This document shows, in pieces, positions 35,811 to 44,614 of a stretch of DNA of 64,000 nt (positions are counted from its first letter, which is position 1; the number at the start of each line of letters is the position of its first letter). The notes under the pieces were generated by a model. The model ran no database searches. It worked only from the letters and a program-made list of their open reading frames with translations, and had not been told where the DNA came from. Origin of the DNA: Flavobacteriales bacterium UBA952 (lineage in GTDB: Bacteria; Bacteroidota; Bacteroidia; Flavobacteriales_D; Crocinitomicaceae); contig DBCS01000002.1 of the NCBI GenBank assembly GCA_002293185.1, positions 1 to 64,000 of the forward strand. Reading direction: 5' to 3'. The translations under genes were made by a program, and so were the position numbers.

Positions 35811-37137
35811 ATAATTGGACTTTTACCGATTTAACGCGTTTTTTATCTGAAGATTCAACGATGAATTTAAGAGGTCCGAGTTGAATAGACTCTTTATTTT
35901 TGAGAATTCTTCCGCCTACTTCGATAATTAACCCCCCAAGTGTTTCGGCTTCACCACGGGCAGATTCGATATGTTGCTCGTGTTTTTCGCCAATAATTTT
36001 TAATAAATCATTCAATGAGGTTCGACCCTCAAAAACGAAAATATGGTCAGCTTGTTTGGTGTACTGAACTTCGGTGTCGTCGAACTCATCTGTGATATCA
36101 CCAACAATTTCCTCTAAAATGTCCTCTAAAGTAATAATTCCACTTGCGCCTCCATATTCATCGACAACCACTGCCATATGCATTTTCATGTTTCGGAATT
36201 CCTGCAGCAAATCGTTTATTTTTTTATTTTCCGGAACAAAATAGGGTTTGCGCAAGACCTGTTGCCAATTAAAATCAGCAGGTTGGCCTAAGTGGTGAAG
36301 CAAATCTTTGATGTACAATATACCGATGATATTGTCCGGGCTTTGGTCAAAAACGGGTATTCTAGAAAAGCCAACTTCTATAATTTTACTGAGCACTTCG
36401 GCGAAATTATCAGCGGCATCAATATCTTCTACCTCTACCCGAGGCGTCATGATTTGAGAAGCCTCTGTTTTACCAAAACGAACAATTCCTTCGAGTATGC
36501 GCTGTTCCTCCTCAGAGCCCGACTCAGATTTGGTAAGGGCAACAGCTTGTTCTAGTTCATTTTGGTCAATCGCAGCGCCTTTGTTTCCTAATTTTTGAAT
36601 GAAGTTTGTTCCCCAAACTAAAACGTGCTTCAACCACGAAATCGGTGGCGTTTTTCCTATTAAATTCAGTGGATAAGCGGCAAGCAAAGTGACGTTGAGC
36701 GCATTTCTATTGGCAAATATTTTTGGAATCACCTCCCCGAAAAGAAGAATAACGAATGTTATACCAATCACTTCTACAACAAAACGTACAAGCGTAAATC
36801 CTTCTTGAGATGGAAAAATATCATTTAAAACAAAAGAGGATAAGATGACAATACCGACATTAACGAAGTTGTTGAAAATAAGAATTGTAGCTAATAATTC
36901 TTGTGGTTTAGCTAATAATTCGCGAATTAGTTGAGCCCTGGCAGACGAATAATTTTTAATCGATTCATTGTCTTTGGGCTTGAGCGAAAAAAAAGCACTT
37001 TCAGAACCAGAGGCAAATGCTGACAAAAAGAGTAGTAATGTGATAATGAGTAAGTAGAGGTAAGTTGCATCGCTGAACTGAGTAAAAAAATCAACAAGCG
37101 ATGCATTGCTACTCGGAGGTTCTATAGAACTGTTCAT
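35803..37137 (-). CDS. gldE: Gliding motility-associated CNNM/CorC-type protein GldE
   Basis: A 444-residue membrane protein. Residues 25-200 form a DUF21/CNNM domain with about four hydrophobic segments. Two CBS motifs follow at about 215-335 (MTPRVEVEDIDAADNFAEVL; VVDEYGGASGIITLEDILEE). A CorC_HlyC domain ends the protein. Homologues outside the phylum transport or sense magnesium; GldE is required for gliding together with GldD. It begins two bases after the ssb stop. Confidence 0.9.
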   Translation of the reverse strand: MNSSIEPPSSNASLVDFFTQFSDATYLYLLIITLLLFLSAFASGSESAFFSLKPKDNESIKNYSSARAQLIRELLAKPQELLATILIFNNFVNVGIVILSSFVLNDIFPSQEGFTLVRFVVEVIGITFVILLFGEVIPKIFANRNALNVTLLAAYPLNLIGKTPPISWLKHVLVWGTNFIQKLGNKGAAIDQNELEQAVALTKSESGSEEEQRILEGIVRFGKTEASQIMTPRVEVEDIDAADNFAEVLSKIIEVGFSRIPVFDQSPDNIIGILYIKDLLHHLGQPADFNWQQVLRKPYFVPENKKINDLLQEFRNMKMHMAVVVDEYGGASGIITLEDILEEIVGDITDEFDDTEVQYTKQADHIFVFEGRTSLNDLLKIIGEKHEQHIESARGEAETLGGLIIEVGGRILKNKESIQLGPLKFIVESSDKKRVKSVKVQLYE

Positions 37138-37139
37138 AA

Positions 37140-37580
37140 TTAAAAGGGGAGGTTATCGTCTGTATCTGAGGCTAAACCAGCGATTGCTGAGGGAGGATTT
37201 GGTTTGCCTTCATTGCCATAGTTTGAAGGTCTGTCTTGCGTTTCAGTACGCGATAAAATAGTGAGATCGTCGCCAATAACTTCGGTGGCGTATCGGGTTT
37301 GACCTTCTTTATCTGTCCAAGATCTTTTTTTAAGTTTCCCTTCAACATATATTTTAGCACCTTTGCGTAGATACTTATCTGCTACTTCGGCAAGTCCGCG
37401 CCAAAGAACGATATCGTGCCAGTCGGTCACTTCCTTCTTCTCGCCGCTTTGTTTATCGGTATAGATTTCTGAGGTAGCCAAAGGAAATGAGGCAACTACA
37501 GCTCCATTTTCCAAGCGCCTGACATCCGGGTCTTTGCCCAGATTCCCGATTAAAATAACTTTATTGATACTGCCGTTCAT
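37140..37580 (-). CDS. ssb: Single-stranded DNA-binding protein
   Basis: A 146-residue SSB. The OB-fold (NKVILIGNLGKDPDVRRLEN; TDWHDIVLWRGLAEVADKYL) covers residues 1-105. A short flexible part leads to the acidic tip DTDDNLPF, which recruits partner proteins. It starts 23 bases after topA and two bases before gldE, so it may be co-transcribed with both. Confidence 0.97.
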   Translation of the reverse strand: MNGSINKVILIGNLGKDPDVRRLENGAVVASFPLATSEIYTDKQSGEKKEVTDWHDIVLWRGLAEVADKYLRKGAKIYVEGKLKKRSWTDKEGQTRYATEVIGDDLTILSRTETQDRPSNYGNEGKPNPPSAIAGLASDTDDNLPF

Positions 37581-37603
37581 TTGATTTTTTCAATCAATAA
37601 TAG

Positions 37604-39925
37604 TTATTTTTTTCGAATGGGGCGTTTTTTTGTACTTTTTACTGGCTGATTAGCAGCAATTTCCATACATTCAGCCAAACTCAAGGTTTCGGGTTGACAA
37701 TCTTTTGGCAATTTAAAATTGTCTTTGCCAATTTTGAGATAAGCCCCGTAGCGACCATTTAACAACTGAACTTCGGGATTTTCATCAAACGTTTGAATGA
37801 TTGCTTTTGCTGCTTCATCGCGCTTAATGGCATCGAGTTCAATGGCTCTCTCGAGACTTATTGACATCGGGTCTTCTTCTTTGGGGATCGAGCAAAAACG
37901 TTTGCCGATCTGAACGTAAGGTCCAAACCGACCAATGTTCACTTTTACAACCTCATTTTCGTAGTCACCGAGTATTTTTGGCAATTCGAATAACTTAAGT
38001 GCTTCTTCAAGGGTGATGTTGTTGATAGATTGGTTGGCTTGCAAAGATGCAAATTGGGGTTTGAGACCATCCGCTTTTTCATCACCAATTTGTATCATGG
38101 GGCCGAAACGCCCAATGCGTGCAATCATTTTACGACCGCTTTTAGGGTCAATGCCCAATTCCCGCTCACCAGTTGCTCTTTCAGAGTGCTCGAGAGTATT
38201 TTCAACAGTTGAATGAAAAGGCCCATAGAAAGATTGCAACATGTCGGTCCATTTCAACTGACCATTCGCGATCTCATCAAATGATGCTTCTACTTTGGCC
38301 GTAAATTGATAATCGAGAATTTGTTCAAAATTTTCGACTAAAAAGTCAGTAACGACAACCCCGATGTCAGTGGGTGATAGCTTATTTTTTTCTTTGCCAG
38401 TTGTTTCTGACTTTTCAATTTCTTGAATACCTGTTTGGGAGAGCACCAACTGAACATATTTACGCAGCGAGCCCTCTCTTTCTTGTTTTTCGACGTAGTT
38501 GCGTTTTTGAATAGTCGAAATCGTTGGCGCATAAGTAGAGGGCCTACCGATGCCAAGTTCTTCTAATTTTTTAACGAGTGTAGCTTCGACATACCGCGAT
38601 GGTGGACGGCTAAAGCGCTCGGTAGCTGTGCTTTGTTGAAGCTGCAGTGTTTCACCTGTGGCAACTTTTGGCAATAGCCCTTCTGTCTCGGATTCCTCTG
38701 TGTCATCGTCCAAATCGGCAGCTAAATAGACTTTTAAAAAACCATCAAAAATCAAGACTTCACCTTTTGCTTGAAAGTAATAAGGTTGGCTAAGGCCACC
38801 AATTTTAATGGTTGTTCTTTCGAGTTGTGCAGCAGCCATTTGACTGGCAATACCGCGCTTCCATATGAGTTCATAAAGGCGTTGCTCGTCCCGTTCGGAA
38901 TTGATGCTGGGCTTTGTAAAATCAGTAGGTCGAATGGCCTCGTGTGCTTCTTGTGCACCTGCACTTTTGGTGCTATATTTAGTTGGTTTGGCGTAGTTTT
39001 CGCCATACATCGATGTGATCGCAATTTTTGCAGCATCTAGCGCTGTTTGAGATAAGTTGACGGAGTCTGTACGCATGTAAGTGATATGACCTGCTTCGTA
39101 TAATCTTTGCGCTACACTCATGGTTTTGCTTACCGAAAAACCGAGTTTTAAGCTCGCTTCTTGTTGCAGTGTCGAGGTAGTAAATGGCGCTGCAGGGGTT
39201 TTGATGGCTGGTTTTTGCTGCACATCTTCAACACTAAATGTTGCATTTTGGGCTTCAGCCAATAGCTTTTGAGCAGCTATTTTATCAGTCAGTTGTTGGT
39301 TGAGTTCGGCCATGATTAAACCATTCCCACTCATAAATTGACCCTGTACGCGATAAAATCCTTCTGAATTAAACTTGTCGATTTCGCGTTCTCGCTCTAC
39401 GATCAAACGCACTGCCACAGATTGAACACGACCAGCCGAAAGACTCGGACGAACCTTTTTCCAAAGCACCGGCGAGAGTTCAAATCCTACGATTCGATCT
39501 AGAACCCTACGCGCTTGTTGTGCATCAACCAGTTCTTGATTGATTTGTCGTGGGTTTTCGATAGCTCTGGTTACGGCTGTTTTGGTAATTTCATTGAAGG
39601 TAATACGTTTGGTATCTTTCTTCTGTAGTTCTAATGTTTCATATAAATGCCAAGAAATGGCTTCTCCTTCGCGGTCTTCATCGGTAGCTAACCAGATGGT
39701 ATCTGCCGCTTTGGCTAATTTTTTAAGTTCGGCTACGATTTGTTTTTTGTCTGCACTCACTTCATACTGCGGTGCAAAAGCAGCTTCAAGGTCTATGGCT
39801 AGACCCTTTTTTGCGAGGTCTCTAACGTGCCCATAGCTAGATTTGACGATGAAGTCTTTACCCAGGTAACCCTCGATGGTTTTCGCTTTTGCAGGAGATT
39901 CGACAATTACAAGATTTTTAGCCAT
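37604..39925 (-). CDS. topA: DNA topoisomerase I
   Basis: A 773-residue type IA topoisomerase that relaxes negative supercoils. The TOPRIM domain starts NLVIVESPAKAKTIEGYLG, with TDEDREGEAI at 81-90. The active-site tyrosine is Y283 in GHITYMRTDS. The C-terminus has three repeats of the form G(P/A)(M/Y)(I/V/L)(Q/K)IG in place of zinc fingers, then a basic tail KKRPIRKK. The start at 39925 gives the conserved N-terminus; a longer frame to 40057 crosses the promoter. Confidence 0.97.
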   Translation of the reverse strand: MAKNLVIVESPAKAKTIEGYLGKDFIVKSSYGHVRDLAKKGLAIDLEAAFAPQYEVSADKKQIVAELKKLAKAADTIWLATDEDREGEAISWHLYETLELQKKDTKRITFNEITKTAVTRAIENPRQINQELVDAQQARRVLDRIVGFELSPVLWKKVRPSLSAGRVQSVAVRLIVEREREIDKFNSEGFYRVQGQFMSGNGLIMAELNQQLTDKIAAQKLLAEAQNATFSVEDVQQKPAIKTPAAPFTTSTLQQEASLKLGFSVSKTMSVAQRLYEAGHITYMRTDSVNLSQTALDAAKIAITSMYGENYAKPTKYSTKSAGAQEAHEAIRPTDFTKPSINSERDEQRLYELIWKRGIASQMAAAQLERTTIKIGGLSQPYYFQAKGEVLIFDGFLKVYLAADLDDDTEESETEGLLPKVATGETLQLQQSTATERFSRPPSRYVEATLVKKLEELGIGRPSTYAPTISTIQKRNYVEKQEREGSLRKYVQLVLSQTGIQEIEKSETTGKEKNKLSPTDIGVVVTDFLVENFEQILDYQFTAKVEASFDEIANGQLKWTDMLQSFYGPFHSTVENTLEHSERATGERELGIDPKSGRKMIARIGRFGPMIQIGDEKADGLKPQFASLQANQSINNITLEEALKLFELPKILGDYENEVVKVNIGRFGPYVQIGKRFCSIPKEEDPMSISLERAIELDAIKRDEAAKAIIQTFDENPEVQLLNGRYGAYLKIGKDNFKLPKDCQPETLSLAECMEIAANQPVKSTKKRPIRKK

Positions 39926-39941
39926 AAGAAGAATTTGGGGA

Positions 39942-39949
39942 CAAATGTA
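39942..39949 (-). promoter_or_regulatory. -7 promoter element of topA
   Basis: Minus-strand TACATTTG (TAnnTTTG), 16 bases before the topA ATG. Possible start of a topA-ssb-gldE-gldD-folK transcript. Confidence 0.5.
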
Positions 39950-40050
39950 AAAGGAAAACAATACAATAAAGAACATGTCAGTTGCATTTTTGTGCTCATT
40001 TACACTTAACCTATGGTTATTTTTTTTGAAATGATTACTTACTTTGGTTG

Positions 40051-40065
40051 CTGACAATTTGTCAG
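40051..40065. promoter_or_regulatory. Perfect palindrome over the miaB -33 region
   Basis: CTGACAA-T-TTGTCAG, seven-base arms around one base. Its right half contains the putative -33 TTG (40059-40061) of miaB, so a dimeric protein bound here should block that promoter. It is 126 bases from topA. No known factor is assigned. Confidence 0.6.
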
Positions 40066-40089
40066 TAGTTTGAATTTGTCCTATTTTTG
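40059..40089 (+). promoter_or_regulatory. Promoter of miaB
   Basis: TTG (40059-40061), 20 bases, TATTTTTG (40082-40089). Start codon 17 bases further. Confidence 0.65.
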
Positions 40090-40105
40090 CAGTTCAACAA
40101 AAACG

Positions 40106-41539
40106 ATGGAATACGAAAATAAAGTAATAGATGAGTCCATTCAAGGCTCGGCAATAGAAATACCAACCACCGACAATTCAGCAGCAAAAAAACTATACTT
40201 AGAGAGTTACGGCTGCCAAATGAATTTTTCGGACAGCGAGGTCGTTGCTTCCATACTTTCGAGTCAGGGTTATCAAACTACCCGCAATATCGACGACGCT
40301 GATGTCATTCTGCTCAATACCTGTTCTATTCGAGAAAACGCAGAACAGCGCGTGCGCAACCGCTTAACTGAATTTAAAATCAAGAAAGAACGCAATCCTG
40401 AGCTTGTAGTTGGAATTCTCGGCTGTATGGCCGAACGCTTAAAAAAGAATTTACTCGACGAAGAAAAGCTTGTGGACTTAGTTGCTGGCCCTGATGCATA
40501 CCGAGACCTCCCAAATTTGATAGACGAGGTTGGAACCGGTCAGAAGGCAGTAAATGTTTTATTATCTCGAGACGAAACCTATGCAGACATCTCACCGGTT
40601 CGTTTAGATCAAGGTGGCATCTCTGCATTTGTAACCATCATGCGCGGCTGCGACAACATGTGTTCTTTTTGTGTTGTTCCTTTTACGCGCGGACGAGAAC
40701 GCTCCAGAGACCCCAAAACAATTGTTGCAGAGTGCCAAGATCTTTTTGATAAGGGCTATCGAGAAGTGACCTTACTTGGTCAGAATGTCGACTCCTACCG
40801 CTGGAATATCAGTGCTAAAGGGGAAGTCAAAAACGAGGCCGAGCCTACCACCAATTTTGCACAGCTCATGGAAATGGTCGCGTTGGTTTCTCCGTTATTA
40901 CGCGTCCGATTTAGTACCTCGCACCCCAAAGACATGACCAACGACGTTCTCCAAATGATGGCCAAATATGAAAACATCTGTTCATATATTCATCTCCCAG
41001 TTCAATCAGGTCATACCGACGTGCTCTATCGCATGAATCGAGGCTACTCTCGCGAGTGGTACCTCGAGCGCATTGCCGCCATTAAAAGAATCATTCCAGG
41101 CTGCGCTATTTCAACAGATATTATTACAGGTTTTTGTGGTGAAACTGCGCAGGAACATGAAGAAACATTAAGCCTAATGGATATCGTGCAATACGACTTC
41201 GCTTATATGTTTAAATACTCTGAAAGACCCAAAACCCTTGCGGAAAGACGTTTTAAAGACGATGTTCCCGAGGAAGTGAAAGGGCTTCGTTTAAATGAAA
41301 TTATTGAAAAGCAACTCGCACATTCTCTAGCGTCGAATCAACGCATGGTTGGCACTATTCAGAAGGTACTTATTGAGGGCAATTCCAAAAGATCAGAGGA
41401 ACATTTGTGTGGACGCACTGGAAGTAACGCAATGGTTGTGTTCCCAAAAGAAAATCAAGAAAAAGGCAATTATGTACAAGTACGAATTACCGACTGCACG
41501 TCGGCAACGCTCCTCGGAGAAATCGTAGCTAATGCTTAA
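40106..41539 (+). CDS. miaB: tRNA-2-methylthio-N6-dimethylallyladenosine synthase
   Basis: A 477-residue radical-SAM methylthiotransferase acting on A37 of tRNAs that read UNN codons. The UPF0004 domain has cluster cysteines C37, C73 and C107. The radical SAM cluster is C182, C186 and C189 in GCDNMCSFC. A C-terminal TRAM domain binds tRNA. The ATG at 40106 follows the promoter; a TTG-started longer frame (40070) overlaps the promoter and is rejected. It leads a plus-strand series miaB-activator-lptE-unknown-secG. Confidence 0.97.
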   Translation: MEYENKVIDESIQGSAIEIPTTDNSAAKKLYLESYGCQMNFSDSEVVASILSSQGYQTTRNIDDADVILLNTCSIRENAEQRVRNRLTEFKIKKERNPELVVGILGCMAERLKKNLLDEEKLVDLVAGPDAYRDLPNLIDEVGTGQKAVNVLLSRDETYADISPVRLDQGGISAFVTIMRGCDNMCSFCVVPFTRGRERSRDPKTIVAECQDLFDKGYREVTLLGQNVDSYRWNISAKGEVKNEAEPTTNFAQLMEMVALVSPLLRVRFSTSHPKDMTNDVLQMMAKYENICSYIHLPVQSGHTDVLYRMNRGYSREWYLERIAAIKRIIPGCAISTDIITGFCGETAQEHEETLSLMDIVQYDFAYMFKYSERPKTLAERRFKDDVPEEVKGLRLNEIIEKQLAHSLASNQRMVGTIQKVLIEGNSKRSEEHLCGRTGSNAMVVFPKENQEKGNYVQVRITDCTSATLLGEIVANA

Positions 41540-41555
41540 CCGAAATATCAATTGA

Positions 41556-42806
41556 ATGAACGTCCAACAAATTAAACAGCGTTTTGGCATCATTGGTTCA
41601 GCACCTTTGCTGAATAGAGCATTGGAAATTGCCATGCAGGTTGCCCCTACAGACATCTCTGTATTGGTCACCGGCGAGAGTGGAACAGGTAAAGAAATCA
41701 TACCCCAAGTCGTTCATCAGCTGAGTGCACGCAAACATGGAGAATACATTGCCGTCAATTGCGGTGCCATTCCCGAAGGCACCATCGACTCCGAGTTGTT
41801 TGGCCACGAAAAAGGTTCATTTACTGGTGCTCAAGGTAGCAGACAGGGTTATTTTGAAGTGGCAAATGGCGGCACAATCTTCCTAGACGAAGTGGCTGAA
41901 CTGCCAATGCAAACGCAAGTTCGTCTGCTGCGTGTCCTTGAAACCGGAGAATACATTCGAGTTGGTTCTTCCAAGCCCCTAAAAACCAACGTGCGGGTGG
42001 TGGCTGCTACCAATGAAAACATGCAAAAAGCGATTAGTTCAGGTAAGTTCCGCGAAGACCTCTACTATCGGCTAAGCACTGTTCCAATACTGCTTCCAGC
42101 TTTGCGACAACGCGCCGAAGACGTCCATTTGTTATTCAGAAAGTTTGCCAACGATTTCGCAGACAAATACCGTATGCCAGCAATTAAGTTGACTGATTCA
42201 GCGGTAGAATTACTATTGAGTTATCCGTGGCCAGGTAATATTCGACAATTAAAGAACTTAGTAGAGCAGCTTTCTGTAATTGAAACAGCGCGTGAAATAG
42301 ATCCGCTTACCCTAAATGCTTACCTAACGCCAATTGCCGAAAAGAGCAATGTGCTTCAGCTCAATGACCATAATCAGGAATCTATTTCCGAAAGAGAGCT
42401 CATGTATAAGTTCTTGTTCGATATGAAAAAGGACCTGACAGAGCTTAAAAAATTAGTGATTGATATTGCGCGCGGAACTCAAAACATCAACTTAAGTGCA
42501 GATCAGTCGGCAGCCGTAACGCGTCTGTATCAGGAGGTATATGAAGAAACAAGTTCCCCTGCAAGAATATTGGCTCCTCCGTCAGTCCACCCCGATCACA
42601 CGCAGTTGTCTAACCCCTCGAATCAAGATGAATTTGAAGATCATATCGAACTCGAGGAGTCTTTGAGCTTGGAGGATCGGGAAAAGGAGCTCATTCAAAA
42701 AGCACTCGAGAAACACCGTGGTAAACGCAAATACGCGGCGCTAGAACTCGGTATTTCAGAACGTACGTTGTATCGAAAGATCAAAGAATTCCAATTGGCT
42801 GAATGA
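41556..42806 (+). CDS. Sigma-54-type enhancer-binding activator (AAA + Fis HTH)
   Basis: A 416-residue activator without an N-terminal receiver or GAF domain; the AAA+ domain starts almost at once. Walker A GESGTGKE is at 40-47, Walker B GGTIFLDE at 105-112, and the sigma-54-contacting loop is GSFTGA at 87-92, a variant of GAFTGA. Residues 280-320 look like a charged helical linker (YKFLFDMKKDLTELKKLVID). The C-terminal Fis-type helix-turn-helix ends in LGISERTLYRKIKEF. Next to miaB and lptE this gene is a conserved Bacteroidota neighbour. Its targets are unknown and I found no -24/-12 promoter nearby. Confidence 0.9.
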   Translation: MNVQQIKQRFGIIGSAPLLNRALEIAMQVAPTDISVLVTGESGTGKEIIPQVVHQLSARKHGEYIAVNCGAIPEGTIDSELFGHEKGSFTGAQGSRQGYFEVANGGTIFLDEVAELPMQTQVRLLRVLETGEYIRVGSSKPLKTNVRVVAATNENMQKAISSGKFREDLYYRLSTVPILLPALRQRAEDVHLLFRKFANDFADKYRMPAIKLTDSAVELLLSYPWPGNIRQLKNLVEQLSVIETAREIDPLTLNAYLTPIAEKSNVLQLNDHNQESISERELMYKFLFDMKKDLTELKKLVIDIARGTQNINLSADQSAAVTRLYQEVYEETSSPARILAPPSVHPDHTQLSNPSNQDEFEDHIELEESLSLEDREKELIQKALEKHRGKRKYAALELGISERTLYRKIKEFQLAE

Positions 42807-43315
42807 TGAAATATTTCTTGTTTATTTTTTCTGCGCTTTTACTGAGTGCTTGCTGGCCAGAGAGCTTCTCCTTTAGAGATAGCGGTGGAATGCCCGTCGA
42901 ATGGCAAAGTTTTACCATTCAAAATTTAGAAAATTCAGCTCCAAATTGCCCATTGTCTTTTGCGCCTTTACTTACCGAGCAACTCAAAGATGGCGTTCAA
43001 AATAATACAAGACTTGTATTAAATACGCAGCAAGGGGCCGGGGAGGTAAATATTGAAGGGAGTATTACTACCTATCAAGTGCAGCCAGTTGCTATACAAG
43101 GTTCAGATAATGCCACTAGTAATAGACTTACAATGTCCTTGTCTTTAAAAATTAAAATTAAAGCGCCTAAAGAAGAGGAATGGCAAATGGTCAGTACGCG
43201 TTTTGCAGATTTTTCTGCCTCAGCAAATTTGGCCGATGTAGAGCAAAAGCTTTTTGCTGAAATTTCTGAGCAAATGGTTCAAGACCTCATCAATAAGTTA
43301 TATAGTAATTGGTAA
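42803..43315 (+). CDS. lptE: LptE-family LPS-assembly lipoprotein
   Basis: A 170-residue protein with signal peptide and lipobox LLSAC (Cys at 17), so it is an outer-membrane lipoprotein. The body has the LptE-like pattern VEWQSFTIQNLENSAPNCP and a C-terminal EISEQMVQDLINKL helix. LptE plugs the LptD barrel for LPS insertion. It starts by overlap with the activator stop (ATGATGA at 42803), with a second ATG three bases later. The family is divergent and the assignment partly rests on position. Confidence 0.8.
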   Translation: MMKYFLFIFSALLLSACWPESFSFRDSGGMPVEWQSFTIQNLENSAPNCPLSFAPLLTEQLKDGVQNNTRLVLNTQQGAGEVNIEGSITTYQVQPVAIQGSDNATSNRLTMSLSLKIKIKAPKEEEWQMVSTRFADFSASANLADVEQKLFAEISEQMVQDLINKLYSNW

Positions 43316-43324
43316 ATTCGTAAT

Positions 43325-44182
43325 GTGTTAAGTCAAGAACAACTTCATGCCCAAATATTGAATACAAACTTGTGTTCAGCAAATTACCTTTCAGATTTAG
43401 AGGCGCTGAATCAAGCTTATCCTTACGCCACGACTTTTTCAATTCTTTACCTCAAAACCTTAGCTAACGAAAAAGATGTGAGGCTCTCAAAAGCCCTAGA
43501 ACAACATGCTTTTGCTATTCAGAATAGAATTTTTCTCTACGAACTCCTCGTAGAGGGTTCAAAAATTCAAGAAGTTTCACAAGACAGCAGTATAATGATT
43601 GCTGATGATAAAATAGAACTTCATACAAAAGAGGAAATTGCTCCCCAAACAGAAATTACCACTGAACCAATTGCTGACCCGCTCGATCAAATACTTCGCG
43701 CAAGCCTCATAAGTACCTCCTTTGTTGACCTCACTTATACCGACGAACTTAAGGCTTTAGCCGAGCAAGAAGAGCGTCTACTGACAAATGATCGTGAAGA
43801 GCAGCAAACGACATCCAAAGAAATCAACCGAGATGAGTTGAGGCCGAGTGCGTCAACTCCTTCTATTTCCTTACAAGAAAAACAAACATTTTCGCAATGG
43901 TTGCATTTCAACGACCACCCAAGCACAGAAGACCCTAAAGAATTTTTGACCTTTGACAAACCTAAACAAGAATTTTACTCTCCTGCAAAAAAGGCCAAAG
44001 AAAGTCTAAGTTCAGCTCAGATCCCAGTATCCGAAACCTTAGCCAAAATCTATGCAATGCAAGGTGCCGTTGCCAAAGCAATAGCAGTATACGAACAATT
44101 AATTTTGCTTAATCCAGAAAAAAAGAGTTTCTTTGCAAACCAAATTAAAGTACTTAAGAAAAACCTCAACGCATCATCATGA
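43325..44182 (+). CDS. Uncharacterised protein with C-terminal TPR-like motif
   Basis: A 285-residue protein with no signal peptide or membrane segment, so probably cytoplasmic. Residues 1-75 are helical (QEQLHAQILNTNLCSANYL). Residues about 85-230 are acidic and low in complexity, probably disordered. Residues 235-280 form one TPR-like helix pair (ETLAKIYAMQGAVAKAIAVY; LLNPEKKSFF). The start is GTG 43325; the ATG two bases earlier runs into a stop. It overlaps secG by ATGA. It lies between lptE and secG, as in many relatives. Function unknown. Confidence 0.75.
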   Translation: MLSQEQLHAQILNTNLCSANYLSDLEALNQAYPYATTFSILYLKTLANEKDVRLSKALEQHAFAIQNRIFLYELLVEGSKIQEVSQDSSIMIADDKIELHTKEEIAPQTEITTEPIADPLDQILRASLISTSFVDLTYTDELKALAEQEERLLTNDREEQQTTSKEINRDELRPSASTPSISLQEKQTFSQWLHFNDHPSTEDPKEFLTFDKPKQEFYSPAKKAKESLSSAQIPVSETLAKIYAMQGAVAKAIAVYEQLILLNPEKKSFFANQIKVLKKNLNASS

Positions 44183-44481
44183 CAGGAATACTTTCTTTTT
44201 TAATTATCGTAGCCAGCGCATTGCTGATACTAGTGGTTTACGTTCAAAATCCAAAAGGTGGGGGCTTGAGTGCTGATTTCGGCGGTGCTTCACAATTGGG
44301 AGGCGTACAACGCACCAATGAGCTCATCGACAAGCTTACATGGGGTCTTGCTGCAGCAATTGTTGTTTTTAGTCTCGGCATCTCTATCAGCCAGCCTAAA
44401 CCACCTAAACAAGCTGCTCCTCAAACACAACAACAACAACAAGCACCGAATCAAGGCCAAGGCCAAAACCAAGGTCAGTAA
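44179..44481 (+). CDS. secG: Protein translocase subunit SecG
   Basis: A 100-residue SecG. Two hydrophobic segments flank the conserved loop NPKGGGLSADFGGASQLGGV. The C-terminus is a Gln/Pro/Gly-rich tail (QQQQAPNQGQGQNQGQ). It assists SecA-driven export through the SecY channel. Last gene before a strong terminator. Confidence 0.93.
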   Translation: MTGILSFLIIVASALLILVVYVQNPKGGGLSADFGGASQLGGVQRTNELIDKLTWGLAAAIVVFSLGISISQPKPPKQAAPQTQQQQQAPNQGQGQNQGQ

Positions 44482-44501
44482 ATAGTATATCTCAACATTT
44501 C

Positions 44502-44537
44502 AAATGTCAGTATGTCACGCATACTGACATTTTTTTT
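44502..44537 (+). terminator. Terminator after secG
   Basis: An eleven-pair stem ATGTCAGTATG/CATACTGACAT with a five-base loop, then T8. Twenty bases past the secG stop and just upstream of the groES promoter. Confidence 0.88.
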
Positions 44538-44547
44538 GTCTAATATG

Positions 44548-44555
44548 TAATTTTG
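44548..44555 (+). promoter_or_regulatory. -7 promoter element of groES-groEL
   Basis: TAATTTTG (TAnnTTTG), 59 bases before groES. I saw no CIRCE inverted repeat near it, so HrcA control is not supported here. Confidence 0.5.
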
Positions 44556-44614
44556 ACGTAAAACAACACTTGGCATGTTTTTCGAAGCTCAAATAACAAC
44601 TTAAAATATTTTTT

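Noticed and set aside
39926..40057. Longer N-terminus for topoisomerase I
   Set aside because: It would span the promoter region and adds residues with no family match.
40070..40105. TTG-started longer form of miaB
   Set aside because: The segment contains the -7 box, and ATG 40106 gives a proper start after it.
44538..44614. CIRCE element before groES
   Set aside because: No inverted repeat of the TTAGCACTC-N9-GAGTGCTAA type is present.
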